From: JALYLC01 sp963743275
GTDB taxonomy: Bacteria; Actinomycetota; Thermoleophilia; Gaiellales; JALYLC01
Direction of reading: 5' to 3'
Assembly: GCA_963743275.1 (NCBI GenBank)
Contig: CAVUPB010000007.1
Coordinates: 1-64,000 of the forward strand
DNA length: 64,000 nucleotides
Shown: positions 25,120-33,634 of the stretch, one piece after another
Layout: every line of letters begins with the position of its first letter
How positions within the stretch are numbered: the first letter of the stretch is position 1
Notes under the pieces: generated by a model
The model's database searches: none
What the model was told of the DNA's origin: nothing
Seen by the model: the letters and a program-made list of their open reading frames with translations, nothing else
Made by a program: the position numbers and the translations under genes

Positions 25120-25500
25120 TCAGAGCGGGCGCTTCGCGAGCAGGTCGCGGATCTCGATCAGGAGCCCGGTCTCGGTCGGGGCGTCCGGGCCGACCTCCTC
25201 GGGCTTGCGGATGCGCGCCATGATCGCGTTGACCGGCTTGACCACGAAGAAGAAGATGGCCGCTGCGACGAGCACGAAGTAGATGACGTCGTTGATGAAC
25301 TGGCCGTAGAGGAAGTGGCTGCCGTTGATCGTGAACGTCTTGCTCTTGAAGTCGACGCCGCCGATCATGCCGATGATCGGCGTGATCAGGTTGTCGACGA
25401 GCGACTTCACGACGACCGCGAAGGCACTGCCGAGGACGAACGCCACGGCCAGCTCGACGAGGTTGCCCCTCGTGAGGAAGTCACGGAATTCCTTGAGCAC
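25120..25500 (-). CDS. mscL: Large-conductance mechanosensitive channel MscL
   Basis: A 126-residue inner-membrane channel, the usual MscL length. The N-terminus (VLKEFRDFLTRGNLVELAVA) matches the family's amphipathic helix and the start of TM1; TM1 continues FVLGSAFAVVVKSLVDNLI with TPIIGMIGG after it. TM2 is FVLVAAAIFFFVVKPVNAIM, and the C-terminal bundle ends in TETGLLIEIRDLLAKR. It opens under membrane tension to release solutes during osmotic downshock. Start is GTG at 25500, preceded by GGGAGGG. It is divergent from the aldehyde dehydrogenase gene. Confidence 0.96.
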   Translation of the reverse strand: MLKEFRDFLTRGNLVELAVAFVLGSAFAVVVKSLVDNLITPIIGMIGGVDFKSKTFTINGSHFLYGQFINDVIYFVLVAAAIFFFVVKPVNAIMARIRKPEEVGPDAPTETGLLIEIRDLLAKRPL

Positions 25501-25632
25501 GATGCACCCTCCCGTTCGTCGTTTCGCGAGCGCTGTCCACCCTACGCCGTTCGTGACGCATGCGCGTCGGCGGCCGTGCACACGGGCGCACGTAGACTTC
25601 CGGTAGCGATTTCCGATCCCAAGGAGCACACG

Positions 25633-27096
25633 ATGGCGACGATTGCCGCGACCGATTATCAGATGCCGATCGGCGGTGAGTGGGGCGAGAGCGAAGGCGG
25701 GCGCTTCGAGGTGACGAATCCCGCGACCGGTGCGGTCGTCGGCACCGCCGTCAACGCGACGGCCGACGACGTGCGCCGCGCGATCGACGCGGCCGAGGAG
25801 GCGCTCGGCCCCTGGCAGGCGCTCGCCGCGCTCGAGCGCGGCCGCATCCTGCGCCGCGCCGCCGACCGCATCCTCGCCGAGGCCGATCACATCGCCGGCG
25901 TGATGACGGACGAGCAGGGCAAGCCGCTGGCCGAGGCCAGGGGCGAGGTCGTGTACGCCGCGTCGTTCCTCGAGTGGTTCGCGGGTGAGGCCGAGCGCGT
26001 GTACGGCATGACGCTGCCGCCGATGAACCCGCAGAAGCGCGTGCTCGTGCTGCGCCAGCCGGTCGGCGTCACCGCCGCGATCACGCCCTGGAACTTCCCG
26101 GCCGCGATGATGACGCGCAAGCTCGGCCCGGCGCTCGCCGCGGGCTGCACGATGATCGTCAAGCCCGCCTCGGCGACGCCGCTGACGGCGCTCGAGGTCG
26201 TGCGCTGCATGGAGGAGGCGGGCGTGCCCGCCGGCGTCGTGAACGTCATCACGTCGCGCCGCACCGCCGACGTGGCCAACGCGCTCTTCACGGACGCGCG
26301 CGTGCGCAAGATCTCGTTCACGGGCTCGACGGAGGTCGGCAAGGAGCTGATCCGCGCCTCGGCCGAGCAGGTCAAGCGGCTCTCGCTCGAGCTCGGCGGC
26401 CACGCGCCGTTCGTCGTCTTCGACGACGCCGACATCGAGGCCGCGGTCAAGGACGCGATGGCCTCGAAGTACCGCAACGCCGGCCAGACCTGCGTGTGCG
26501 CCAACCGCATCTACGTGCAGCGCGGCATCCACGCCGAGTTCGTCAAGCAGCTGACGGCCGCCGCCACCGCGCTCAAGGTCGGCCCCGGGCGCGGGGACGG
26601 CGTCACGATCGGCCCGCTCATCGACGCGCGCGGCGTCGCCAAGGCCGACGAGCACGTCAAGGACGCCGTCGCCAAGGGCGCCGACCTGCTGGTCGGCGGC
26701 GCGCCGCTCACGGACGGCGCCTTCGCGGGCGGCTCGTTCTACGCGCCGACGGTGCTCGACAACGTGACCGAGGACATGCTGATCTACCGCGAGGAGACGT
26801 TCGGCCCCGTCGCGGGCGTGACGGTCTTCGACACGGAGGAAGACGCCATCCGCATGGCCAACGACACGATCTACGGCCTCGCCGCGTACTTCCACACGCG
26901 CGACTACGCGCGCATGCTGCGCGTCGCGGAGCGGCTCGAGTACGGCATCGTCGGCGCCAACGACGGCATCATCTCGTCGGCCGCCGCGCCGTTCGGCGGC
27001 ATCAAGGAGTCGGGCTACGGCCGCGAGGGCGGGCCCCAGGGCATCGACGAGTACCTCGACGTCAAGTACGTCTCGATCGGCGGCGTCGGCCTCTAG
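25633..27096 (+). CDS. NAD(P)-dependent aldehyde dehydrogenase (succinate-semialdehyde type)
   Basis: A 487-residue aldehyde dehydrogenase with all family landmarks: cofactor loop ITPWNFPAAMMTRK (about residue 155), SFTGSTEVGK, the general-base Glu in LELGGHAPFVV and the nucleophilic Cys in NAGQTCVCANR. The product shows greatest likeness to GabD-type succinate-semialdehyde dehydrogenases (MPIGGEWGES start, FGPVAGVTVF and GIKESGYGREGG end), which feed 4-aminobutyrate into the TCA cycle. Substrate assignment is by resemblance. The ATG follows AAGGAG. It is monocistronic, with a palindromic repeat and a strong hairpin downstream. Confidence 0.92.
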   Translation: MATIAATDYQMPIGGEWGESEGGRFEVTNPATGAVVGTAVNATADDVRRAIDAAEEALGPWQALAALERGRILRRAADRILAEADHIAGVMTDEQGKPLAEARGEVVYAASFLEWFAGEAERVYGMTLPPMNPQKRVLVLRQPVGVTAAITPWNFPAAMMTRKLGPALAAGCTMIVKPASATPLTALEVVRCMEEAGVPAGVVNVITSRRTADVANALFTDARVRKISFTGSTEVGKELIRASAEQVKRLSLELGGHAPFVVFDDADIEAAVKDAMASKYRNAGQTCVCANRIYVQRGIHAEFVKQLTAAATALKVGPGRGDGVTIGPLIDARGVAKADEHVKDAVAKGADLLVGGAPLTDGAFAGGSFYAPTVLDNVTEDMLIYREETFGPVAGVTVFDTEEDAIRMANDTIYGLAAYFHTRDYARMLRVAERLEYGIVGANDGIISSAAAPFGGIKESGYGREGGPQGIDEYLDVKYVSIGGVGL

Positions 27097-27104
27097 CGAG
27101 CGAG

Positions 27105-27135
27105 CGCAACATTGGGGTCAGACCCCGGCTTTGCG
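27105..27135. repeat. GGGGTCAGACCCC-type palindrome (imperfect)
   Basis: Core GGGGTCAGACCCC (27114-27126), outer arms CGCAA and TTGCG, but the inner arms CATT and GGCT do not pair. The left arm matches the element at 57913 and the right arm resembles that at 57966, so it looks like a hybrid of two variants. It lies directly after the aldehyde dehydrogenase stop. Confidence 0.8.
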
Positions 27136-27161
27136 GACCTGCTCTTCTCGCCCAAAGACAA

Positions 27162-27195
27162 CGGCGCCCGGCTCTCCAGAGAGAGCCGGGCGCCG
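27162..27195 (+). terminator. Strong hairpin after aldehyde dehydrogenase
   Basis: A perfect 15-bp stem CGGCGCCCGGCTCTC with its complement, loop CAGA. It is the most stable hairpin between the dehydrogenase and the convergent XRE gene and may serve both. The following 150 bases show no gene. Confidence 0.8.
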
Positions 27196-27345
27196 CAGTC
27201 CGAGGCGAGAGAGGGAGGGGGAGGAGCTCGCCTACTCTCGGAGCTTCCCAGCTTGCCGCCGGACTGGCCGTCGTCCGCCCGGACGCACCGCCGGAGGAGC
27301 GGTCCGTCATCCGATCGGAGGAGGCGGTGGGTGGTGGGGCGCGAG

Positions 27346-27645
27346 CTAGGCGGAGCGGGCGGTGTTCGGCTCCGAGGCGCGCTCTGCGTCCTCGGAATCG
27401 AGCACGCGGGCGCGCAGGACGACAGGGCGTCCGCCCGGCCGGGCTTCGAGCATGAGCTCCTCGCCGAGCGCCCGCAACAGTCCACTGAGCGTGTCGACTG
27501 TCGGGGAGATCCGGTCGCACTCGATGCGCGAAATCGCCGACTGCGCGGTGTGTGCGCGCTGCGCGAGTTCCTTCTGCGTGACGTGGTGGCGCTCGCGGAC
27601 GCGGCGGACGAGCTCGCCGGGCGAGGGGTTGCGGTCGTGCGGCAT
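27346..27645 (-). CDS. XRE-family HTH regulator
   Basis: A 99-residue regulator from the ATG at 27645; an in-frame ATG at 27696 is possible but that would add a Pro/Arg-rich tail. The helix-turn-helix is at residues 8-62: ELVRRVRERHHVTQKELAQR, AHTAQSAISRIECDRISPT and VDTLSGLLRALGEELMLEA, a standard Cro/C1-type domain with a short acidic tail. It is divergent from the CoA-binding protein gene, about 60 bases apart, so it may regulate that gene or itself. No toxin partner is adjacent. Confidence 0.85.
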   Translation of the reverse strand: MPHDRNPSPGELVRRVRERHHVTQKELAQRAHTAQSAISRIECDRISPTVDTLSGLLRALGEELMLEARPGGRPVVLRARVLDSEDAERASEPNTARSA

Positions 27646-27704
27646 GACACGCGGATTCGGCGGACGGGCGCGGTCTCCTTCCGGCGCCTGCGACACTTCG
27701 CGCC

Positions 27705-28211
27705 ATGACGCGGATGGCCGGAATGGACGATGGCGTGCTCACGCTCGAAGGGCGCGACCTCCTGCAGCGGTATACCCGCATCGCGATGGTCGGGCTGTCG
27801 GACAAGCCGGCGCGGCCGAGCTACCGCGTCGCGGTGCACCTGATCGCGTACGGCTACGACGTCACGCCGGTCAACCCGCGGGTCGAATCCGTGCTGGGCA
27901 TTCCCGCCGTGGCGACGCTCGCCGACGCCGGGCCGCTCGAGATCGTCGACGTCTTCCGGCGGCAGTCCGAGGTGCCCGGAGTCGTGGACGAGGCGATCGC
28001 GCTCGGCGCGAAGGCGATCTGGCTTCAGCTCGGGCTGCGCGACGACGAGGCCGCGGCGCGTGCACGCGCCGCCGGCATCGCGTTCGTCCAGGATCGCTGC
28101 ATCAAGATGGAGCACTGCCGCTGGTTCGGCGGGCTCAACTGGTTCGGGCTCGCGACCGGCGTCGTCTCGTCCCGCCGCGAGGAGGCGGCCCGCGCACATG
28201 CCCTCCGATAG
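27705..28211 (+). CDS. CoA-binding domain protein (YccU-like)
   Basis: A 168-residue Rossmann-type protein of the CoA_binding_2 family. Landmarks are IAMVGLSDKPARPSYRVA (nucleotide loop), GYDVTPVNPRV, IVDVFRRQSEVPGVVDEAI, AIWLQLGLRDDEAA and a C-terminal FVQDRCIKMEH with the conserved Cys. Family members bind CoA; the biochemical role is not established. It overlaps the metY start by 14 bases, so the two are translationally coupled, and a link to sulfur-amino-acid metabolism is plausible from context. Confidence 0.9.
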   Translation: MTRMAGMDDGVLTLEGRDLLQRYTRIAMVGLSDKPARPSYRVAVHLIAYGYDVTPVNPRVESVLGIPAVATLADAGPLEIVDVFRRQSEVPGVVDEAIALGAKAIWLQLGLRDDEAAARARAAGIAFVQDRCIKMEHCRWFGGLNWFGLATGVVSSRREEAARAHALR

Positions 28212-29484
28212 GGCCTTCGGCTTCGACACGCTGCAGATCCACGCCGGGCAGCGCGTGGATGCGACCACGGGCGCGCGCGCCCAGCCGATCTACCAGACCG
28301 CCGCGTACGTCTTCGAGGACTCCCAGCACGCCGCCGACCTCTTCGACCTCAACCGCTTCGGCAACACCTACACGCGCATCGTCAACCCGACCAACGCGGC
28401 GTTCGAGGAGCGCATGGCGATGCTCGAGGGCGGGGTGGGGGCGCTTGCGACGGCATCCGGCATGGCTGCGACGGCGATCACGATGCTGACGCTCGTCTCC
28501 GGCGGCGACGGCATCGTCTCCTCCCAGAACCTCTACGGCGGCACGCACAACCAGTTCGCGCTGCAGCTGCCGCGCTTCGGCGTCGACGTGCGCTTCGTCG
28601 ACCCGCACGATCTGGACGCCGTGCGCGCCGCGATCGACGAGCGCACGCGCGTGCTCTACGCCGAGACGATCGGCAACCCGCGCATCGACGTGCTCGACAT
28701 CGCGGGCTGGGCGCAGATCGCCGACGAGGCGGGGCTGCCGCTCGTGATCGACAACACGTTCGCGACGCCGTACCTGTGCCGGCCGTTCGAGCACGGCGCG
28801 CACATCGTCGTGCACTCCGCGACCAAGTTCATCGGCGGTCACGGCACGTCGATCGGCGGCGTGATCGTCGACTCGGGCCGCTACGACTGGGCGCGCGGGC
28901 TCTTCCCGGGCGTGACCGAGCCGTCGCCGGGCTATCGCGGCATGCGCTTCTTCGAGACGTTCGGGAACTTCGCGTTCGTGACCAAGGCGCGCGTCGAGAC
29001 GATGCGCGACTTCGGCCCGGTGCTCTCGCCCTTCAACGCGTTCCTGCTCATGCAGGGCCTCGAGACGCTCTCCCTGCGCATGACGCGGCACGTCGAGAAC
29101 GCACGCGCGCTGGCCGCGTTCCTGCGCGCGCACCCCCGCGTGCGCGCCGTCAGCTATCCCGACGACCCGGAATCGCCCTACGCGGAGGCCGCCCGGCGCT
29201 ACCTGCCGCGCGGGCCCGGCGCGATCCTGGCGTTTCGCATCGAGGGTGGCCGCGAGGCCGGCCGGCGCTTCATCGAGGCCTGCGAGCTGTGCTCGCACCT
29301 CGCCAACGTCGGCGATGCCAAGACGCTCGTGATCCACCCGGCGTCGACGACGCACCGGCGGCTCGACGAGGCCGCGCTCGCGGCGGGCGGCGTGACCGAC
29401 GACATGATCCGCGTGTCGGTCGGGCTCGAGGACATCGAGGACATCGTCTGGGACGTCGAGCGGGCGCTCGCCGCCTCGGCGTGA
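28198..29484 (+). CDS. metY: O-acetylhomoserine sulfhydrylase (PLP enzyme)
   Basis: A 428-residue Cys/Met-metabolism PLP enzyme, long as in MetY. Features: FDTLQIHAGQRVD start, the Tyr/Arg phosphate pair in GNTYTRIVNPT, ASGMAA loop, VIDNTFATPY (cofactor Asp) and the Schiff-base Lys in HSATKFIGGHG. The GVTEPSPGYRG insertion and the LMQGLETLSLRM block favour MetY over MetB or MetC. It forms homocysteine from O-acetylhomoserine and sulfide in methionine synthesis. The start ATG lies inside the end of the CoA-binding gene, after GGAGG. Its stop overlaps the GTG of the DUF255 gene. Confidence 0.92.
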   Translation: MPSDRAFGFDTLQIHAGQRVDATTGARAQPIYQTAAYVFEDSQHAADLFDLNRFGNTYTRIVNPTNAAFEERMAMLEGGVGALATASGMAATAITMLTLVSGGDGIVSSQNLYGGTHNQFALQLPRFGVDVRFVDPHDLDAVRAAIDERTRVLYAETIGNPRIDVLDIAGWAQIADEAGLPLVIDNTFATPYLCRPFEHGAHIVVHSATKFIGGHGTSIGGVIVDSGRYDWARGLFPGVTEPSPGYRGMRFFETFGNFAFVTKARVETMRDFGPVLSPFNAFLLMQGLETLSLRMTRHVENARALAAFLRAHPRVRAVSYPDDPESPYAEAARRYLPRGPGAILAFRIEGGREAGRRFIEACELCSHLANVGDAKTLVIHPASTTHRRLDEAALAAGGVTDDMIRVSVGLEDIEDIVWDVERALAASA

Positions 29485-31517
29485 GCGCGCCGCGCAACCA
29501 GCTCGCGGGGGAGACCAGCCCCTACCTGCTGCAGCACGCCGGCAACCCGGTCGACTGGCGGCCGTGGGGTGAGGAGGCGTTCGCGCTCGCGCGGGCGCTC
29601 GACAAGCCGGTGCTGCTCTCGATCGGCTACTCGGCCTGCCACTGGTGCCACGTCATGGAGCGCGAGTCGTTCGAGGACACGGCGACGGCGCAGCTCATGA
29701 ACGAGCACTTCGTCTCGATCAAGGTCGATCGCGAGGAGCGCCCCGACGTCGACGGGCTGTACATGACGGCGGTCGTCTCGCAGACGGGCCAGGGCGGCTG
29801 GCCGATGACCGTCTTCCTGCTGCCCGACGGGCGCCCGTTCTACGGCGGCACGTACTTCCCGCCCGAGGCGCGCGGCGGCCTGCCGGCGTTCCGCCAGGTG
29901 CTCGAGGGGATCGCCGAGGCCTACCGCGAGCGCCGCGAGCTCGTCGAGCGCCAGGCCGCCGAGATGGCCGCGAGCCTGCAGGAGGGCCGCCTCGGGCGCC
30001 CGCCGGGTGGCTTCGAGCTGCGCGAGGCGACGCTCCTCGACGCCCTGCTCACGCTGCGCGGCCAGCACGACGAGCGCAACGGCGGCTTCGGTCGCGCGCC
30101 CAAGTTCCCGCCCCACTCGGTGCTCACCTTCCTCCTGCGCATGCACCGCCGCAGCGGCAGCGCCGAGGCGCTCGCGATGGCGCTGCGCACGCTGCGGCGC
30201 ATGGCCGACGGCGGCATCCACGACCAGCTCGGCGGCGGCTTCCATCGCTACGCGGTCGACGCCGTCTGGCTCGTGCCGCACTTCGAGCAGATGCTCTACG
30301 ACAACGCGCTGCTCGCCCGCGCGTACCTGGCGGCGTGGCAGGTGACGGGCGACGAGCAGTGGCGCGAGGTCGCCGAGGGCATCCTCGGCTACCTGCTGCG
30401 CGAGCTCGCGCTCGAGCACGGAGGCTTCGCCTCCGCGCAGGACGCCGACACCGACGGCGTCGAGGGCGCGACGTTCACGTGGACGCCCGCGCAGCTGCGG
30501 GCCGTGCTCGCCGAGGACGACGCCGCCTTCGCCGAGCAGACGTGGGGCGTGACCGCGGAGGGCAACTTCGAGGGCGCGAGCGTGCTCTCGCTCGTGGCGG
30601 CGCCCGAGGACGAGGCCGGGCGCGCCCGGCTCGCGCGCGTGCGCGCTCAGCTGCTCGAGGCGCGTGCGGGCCGCCCGCAGCCGGCGCTCGACGACAAGGC
30701 GCTCGCGAGCTGGAACGGCATGGCCCTGGCCGCGCTCGCGGAGGGCGCACGCCTGTGCGGCCGCCGCGACCTGCTGGCGGCGGCCGAGCGCTGCGCCGCG
30801 TTCCTGCTCGGGCCGCTGTCGCACCCCGACGGCGGCCTCTGGCGCACGCATCGCGCCGGCCGCAGCCAGGTGCCGGGGTTCCTCGACGACTACGCCCAGG
30901 TCGCCCTCGGCCTGCACGAGCTCTACCTGGCCACGCGCGATCACCGCTACCTGGCCGAGTCGCGCCGCCTGGCGCTGCTCGCCTGCGAGCGCTTCGGCGC
31001 CCCCGACGGCGCGTTCTTCGACACCGCGCACGACGCCGAGGTGCTCGTCGCGCGCCCGCGCGAGTTCGACGACAACCCGACGCCCTCGGGCAACTCGACG
31101 CTCGCAGGTCTGCTCGTGCGCCTGGCGCGCACCTACGGCGAGCCCGAGCTCGAGCGCCGCGCCCACGCGGTCGTCGCACAGGTCGGGACGCTGCTGGCGC
31201 GCGCGCCGCAGGGCTTCGGACACCTGCTCGGCGTCTGCGACGCGCTGCTCTCGCCGCCGCGCGAGGCGGCGGTCGTGGGTGCGGACGACGATCCCGCGAC
31301 GGCCGAGCTGACCGCCGCGCTGCTCGCCCCCTACGAGCCCGACCTCGCCGTGGCGTTCGGCGACGGCAGCGACGACCGCGGCGTCCCGTTGCTCACAGGG
31401 CGCGGCCTGGTGGACGGCCGCCCCGCCGTCTACGTGTGCAGCGGCTTCGTGTGCGCGGCGCCGGCGACGGACGTTCTCATGGTGCGCACAGCGGTCCTTA
31501 ACGCGATTGCAACCTGA
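29481..31517 (+). CDS. DUF255 thioredoxin-domain protein (YyaL/SSP411-like)
   Basis: A 678-residue protein. The N-terminal thioredoxin-like domain has the highly conserved NQLAGETSPYLLQHAGNPVD and SACHWCHVMERESFED (a CxxC), followed by KVDREERPDVD and GQGGWPMTVFLLPDG. The remaining 500 residues form an (alpha/alpha)6-type barrel with GGGFHRYAVDAVWLVPHFE and QDADTDGVEGATFTW. This matches the widespread YyaL/spermatogenesis-associated protein 20 family, whose enzymatic role is unknown. The GTG start overlaps metY's TGA (GTGA), giving a three-gene coupled unit with metY and the CoA-binding protein. Confidence 0.93.
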   Translation: MSAPRNQLAGETSPYLLQHAGNPVDWRPWGEEAFALARALDKPVLLSIGYSACHWCHVMERESFEDTATAQLMNEHFVSIKVDREERPDVDGLYMTAVVSQTGQGGWPMTVFLLPDGRPFYGGTYFPPEARGGLPAFRQVLEGIAEAYRERRELVERQAAEMAASLQEGRLGRPPGGFELREATLLDALLTLRGQHDERNGGFGRAPKFPPHSVLTFLLRMHRRSGSAEALAMALRTLRRMADGGIHDQLGGGFHRYAVDAVWLVPHFEQMLYDNALLARAYLAAWQVTGDEQWREVAEGILGYLLRELALEHGGFASAQDADTDGVEGATFTWTPAQLRAVLAEDDAAFAEQTWGVTAEGNFEGASVLSLVAAPEDEAGRARLARVRAQLLEARAGRPQPALDDKALASWNGMALAALAEGARLCGRRDLLAAAERCAAFLLGPLSHPDGGLWRTHRAGRSQVPGFLDDYAQVALGLHELYLATRDHRYLAESRRLALLACERFGAPDGAFFDTAHDAEVLVARPREFDDNPTPSGNSTLAGLLVRLARTYGEPELERRAHAVVAQVGTLLARAPQGFGHLLGVCDALLSPPREAAVVGADDDPATAELTAALLAPYEPDLAVAFGDGSDDRGVPLLTGRGLVDGRPAVYVCSGFVCAAPATDVLMVRTAVLNAIAT

Positions 31518-31557
31518 GACCAAGGGTCGCTCTACAGGAACGGGGTACAACACGGTC

Positions 31558-32901
31558 ATGGAGTCCGAGCCTCCCGTCGACGACCCTCGGCCGATCTTCC
31601 ACGATCCGCCGTTCCCTTCGCCTTCCTCCTCCCCTCCCTCCCCTCCCTCCCCTCCCGATCGTCGGCCGCGAATGGGCACGATCGCCGCACTTGCGGCGGT
31701 CGTTGCCCTGGCCGGCGGCGGAGTCGCCGCGGTCGTCGAGCACAGCCTCGACAGCCCGAACACGGTGACGACGACGGTCGAGGCGGTCGCGAGCGGCAGC
31801 ACGGGGAGCACGTCCTCGCCGGCGACGAACGCCGACGCGGCGTTCGCGCGCAGCGGCGGCAAGTCGGTGGCCCAGATCTACAAGGAGGACGCCGCGGGCG
31901 TCGTCACGATCACCTCGACGACGACGACCAGCACGTCGGGCGACTTCTCGAGCCCCGGTCAGTCGCAGCAGGAGACCTCGCAGGGCTCCGGCTTCGTGAT
32001 CGACTCGCAGGGGCGCATCCTCACGAACGCGCACGTCGTCCAGGGCGCCACCGCGGTGCGCGTCGAGTTCGAGGACGGCTACAGCGCCAAGGCCACGGTG
32101 CTCGGGCGCGACGAGCTCTACGACCTCGCGGTGATCAAGGTCGACGTGCCGGCCAACGAGCTGCACCCGCTCTCGCTCGGCTCCGTCAACAGCGTCCAGG
32201 TCGGCGACCCCGTGGTCGCGATCGGCAACCCGTTCGGCTACGCGCAGACCGTGACCGCGGGCATCGTCTCCGCCAAGGGCCGCATCCTGCAGTCGCCCGA
32301 GGGCAACGGCCGCATCATCCCCGGCGCCATCCAGACCGACGCCGCCATCAACCACGGCAATTCCGGCGGCCCGCTGATCGATCGCCACGGCGACGTGATC
32401 GCGATCAACGCGCAGATCGCCGACCCGAGCGTGACCGGCACGAACGCGAACGCCGGCGTCGGCTTCGCGATCCCGATCGACCTCGCCAAGCGCGCGCTCT
32501 CGAACCTCGAGCAGGGCAAGCCGGCATCGCACCCGTACCTGGGCATCCGCGTCGACGCGCTCAACGCCACGCTCTCGGCGGCCAACAGCAAGCTGCCGTC
32601 GCACGGGCTCCTGATCGCGGGCGTCGCGAAGGACTCCCCGGCCGCGCAGGCGGGCCTCAAGGGCGGCTCGCAGCAGCTCCAGGCCGGCGGGCAGACCTAC
32701 TGCGTCGGCGGCGACAGCATCACGGCCATCAACGGCCATGCCGTCAGCACGCTCGAGGACCTGCAGGCGCAGATCTCGGGCTACGCGGCCGGCGACAAGA
32801 TCAAGCTCGCGGTCACCGGCGGCGACGGCGCCAAGCGCAGCGTCACGCTCACGGTGGGCTCGATGCCGGCCACGACGCAGCCGCTCGCGACCGGCTGCTG
32901 A
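31558..32901 (+). CDS. HtrA/DegP-like membrane-anchored serine protease with PDZ domain
   Basis: A 447-residue S1C protease. Residues 1-38 are a Pro/Ser-rich cytoplasmic tail, then one membrane helix (IAALAAVVALAGGGVAAVV). A Ser/Thr-rich linker leads to the protease: His in TNAHVVQG, Asp in ELYDLAVIKVD and Ser in NHGNSGGPLI. The PDZ domain spans roughly residues 325-430 (PYLGIRVDALNATLS, GVAKDSPAAQAGLKGG). Such proteins degrade or refold damaged envelope proteins. The short PPSP-type repeats come from a CCCTCCCT tract at 31620-31650. Start ATG at 31558 is chosen because upstream in-frame codons overlap the DUF255 stop. Confidence 0.93.
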   Translation: MESEPPVDDPRPIFHDPPFPSPSSSPPSPPSPPDRRPRMGTIAALAAVVALAGGGVAAVVEHSLDSPNTVTTTVEAVASGSTGSTSSPATNADAAFARSGGKSVAQIYKEDAAGVVTITSTTTTSTSGDFSSPGQSQQETSQGSGFVIDSQGRILTNAHVVQGATAVRVEFEDGYSAKATVLGRDELYDLAVIKVDVPANELHPLSLGSVNSVQVGDPVVAIGNPFGYAQTVTAGIVSAKGRILQSPEGNGRIIPGAIQTDAAINHGNSGGPLIDRHGDVIAINAQIADPSVTGTNANAGVGFAIPIDLAKRALSNLEQGKPASHPYLGIRVDALNATLSAANSKLPSHGLLIAGVAKDSPAAQAGLKGGSQQLQAGGQTYCVGGDSITAINGHAVSTLEDLQAQISGYAAGDKIKLAVTGGDGAKRSVTLTVGSMPATTQPLATGC

Positions 32902-32923
32902 GAAGCGGCTCCGGCTTCGTCGG

Positions 32924-32953
32924 CGTACCGGGCGCTCCCACCCGCCCGGTACG
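32924..32953 (+). terminator. Hairpin after the HtrA-like gene
   Basis: CGTACCGGGCG pairs perfectly with CGCCCGGTACG around an 8-base loop, 22 bases after the protease stop and 8 bases before the HMA gene start. No T-run. Confidence 0.65.
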
Positions 32954-32961
32954 CTGACGTC

Positions 32962-33180
32962 GTGATCGCCGAGGTCTTCGAGGTCGAGGGCGTGCACTGC
33001 CCCCGCTGCATCCAGAAGATCGCGGCCGCGCTCGCGCAGGTCGACGGGCTGCTGGCCGCCGACGCCAACCTCATGGGCGAGATCACCGTGCGGCTCGACG
33101 GCCCCGAGGCGCGCGACCGCGTGCAGGCCGCGCTCGCGGGCGCCGGCTTTCCCGTGGCGGCCGTGCGGCCCGCGGGCTGA
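32962..33180 (+). CDS. Heavy-metal-associated (HMA) domain protein
   Basis: A 72-residue protein with the ferredoxin-like HMA fold. The metal site reads VEGVHCPRCIQKI (Cys-X2-Cys, with Pro-Arg between); the rest follows the pattern VDGLLAADANLMGEITVRLDG. Such CopZ-like proteins carry Cu(I) or other soft metals to ATPases, but in some variants the domain has other functions. The start is GTG at 32962. It is not next to the copper operon, which lies 6.7 kb away, and it follows a terminator, so it may be transcribed alone. Confidence 0.85.
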   Translation: MIAEVFEVEGVHCPRCIQKIAAALAQVDGLLAADANLMGEITVRLDGPEARDRVQAALAGAGFPVAAVRPAG

Positions 33181-33197
33181 GTCGCCCGGCGGGGGCG

Positions 33198-33572
33198 TCA
33201 GGGCAGGTCGAGCGAGACCGTGCGGCGGGCGCTGCCGGCCTGCGAGCTCGCGCGCACCTCGATGCGGGCGGTGCTGCCCGCGGCCACCGTCTCCGGGACG
33301 GTCAGCTTGAAGAGCTTGTGACCGATCACCCAGCGCTTCACCTGCAGCGTGCGCAGGCTCTCGCCGTTGACGCTGATCTTGACCGTGACCTTCGTCTCGA
33401 AGCGCTTCGGCGTCCAGGTCGTGTCGACGAAGATCTTGTGCGTGCTGCCGATCCAGTCGGCGCGCACCTTCGTGACGGTCAGCGGGACCGCAGCCGAGGC
33501 CGCCGAGGCCAGCGCGCCGAGCGCCGCGGCGACCGCCGCGCTCGCGACCAGCGTGTGCACCATGCGCCGCAT
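33198..33572 (-). CDS. Secreted hypothetical protein
   Basis: A 124-residue protein with a clear signal peptide (VHTLVASAAVAAALGALASA, cleavage near ASA-AVP). The mature part is beta-rich (VTKVRADWIGSTHKIFVD, KVTVKISVNGESLRTLQV, STARIEVRASS), like a single immunoglobulin-type fold. No family was recognised. It is convergent with the HMA gene and divergent from the enoyl-CoA hydratase gene. Confidence 0.7.
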   Translation of the reverse strand: MRRMVHTLVASAAVAAALGALASAASAAVPLTVTKVRADWIGSTHKIFVDTTWTPKRFETKVTVKISVNGESLRTLQVKRWVIGHKLFKLTVPETVAAGSTARIEVRASSQAGSARRTVSLDLP

Positions 33573-33634
33573 ATGCTCTCAGCGTACTCCGCGACAGCGG
33601 TTCCATCTACCCCCAAGAAGTACTCCCGAGGCGC

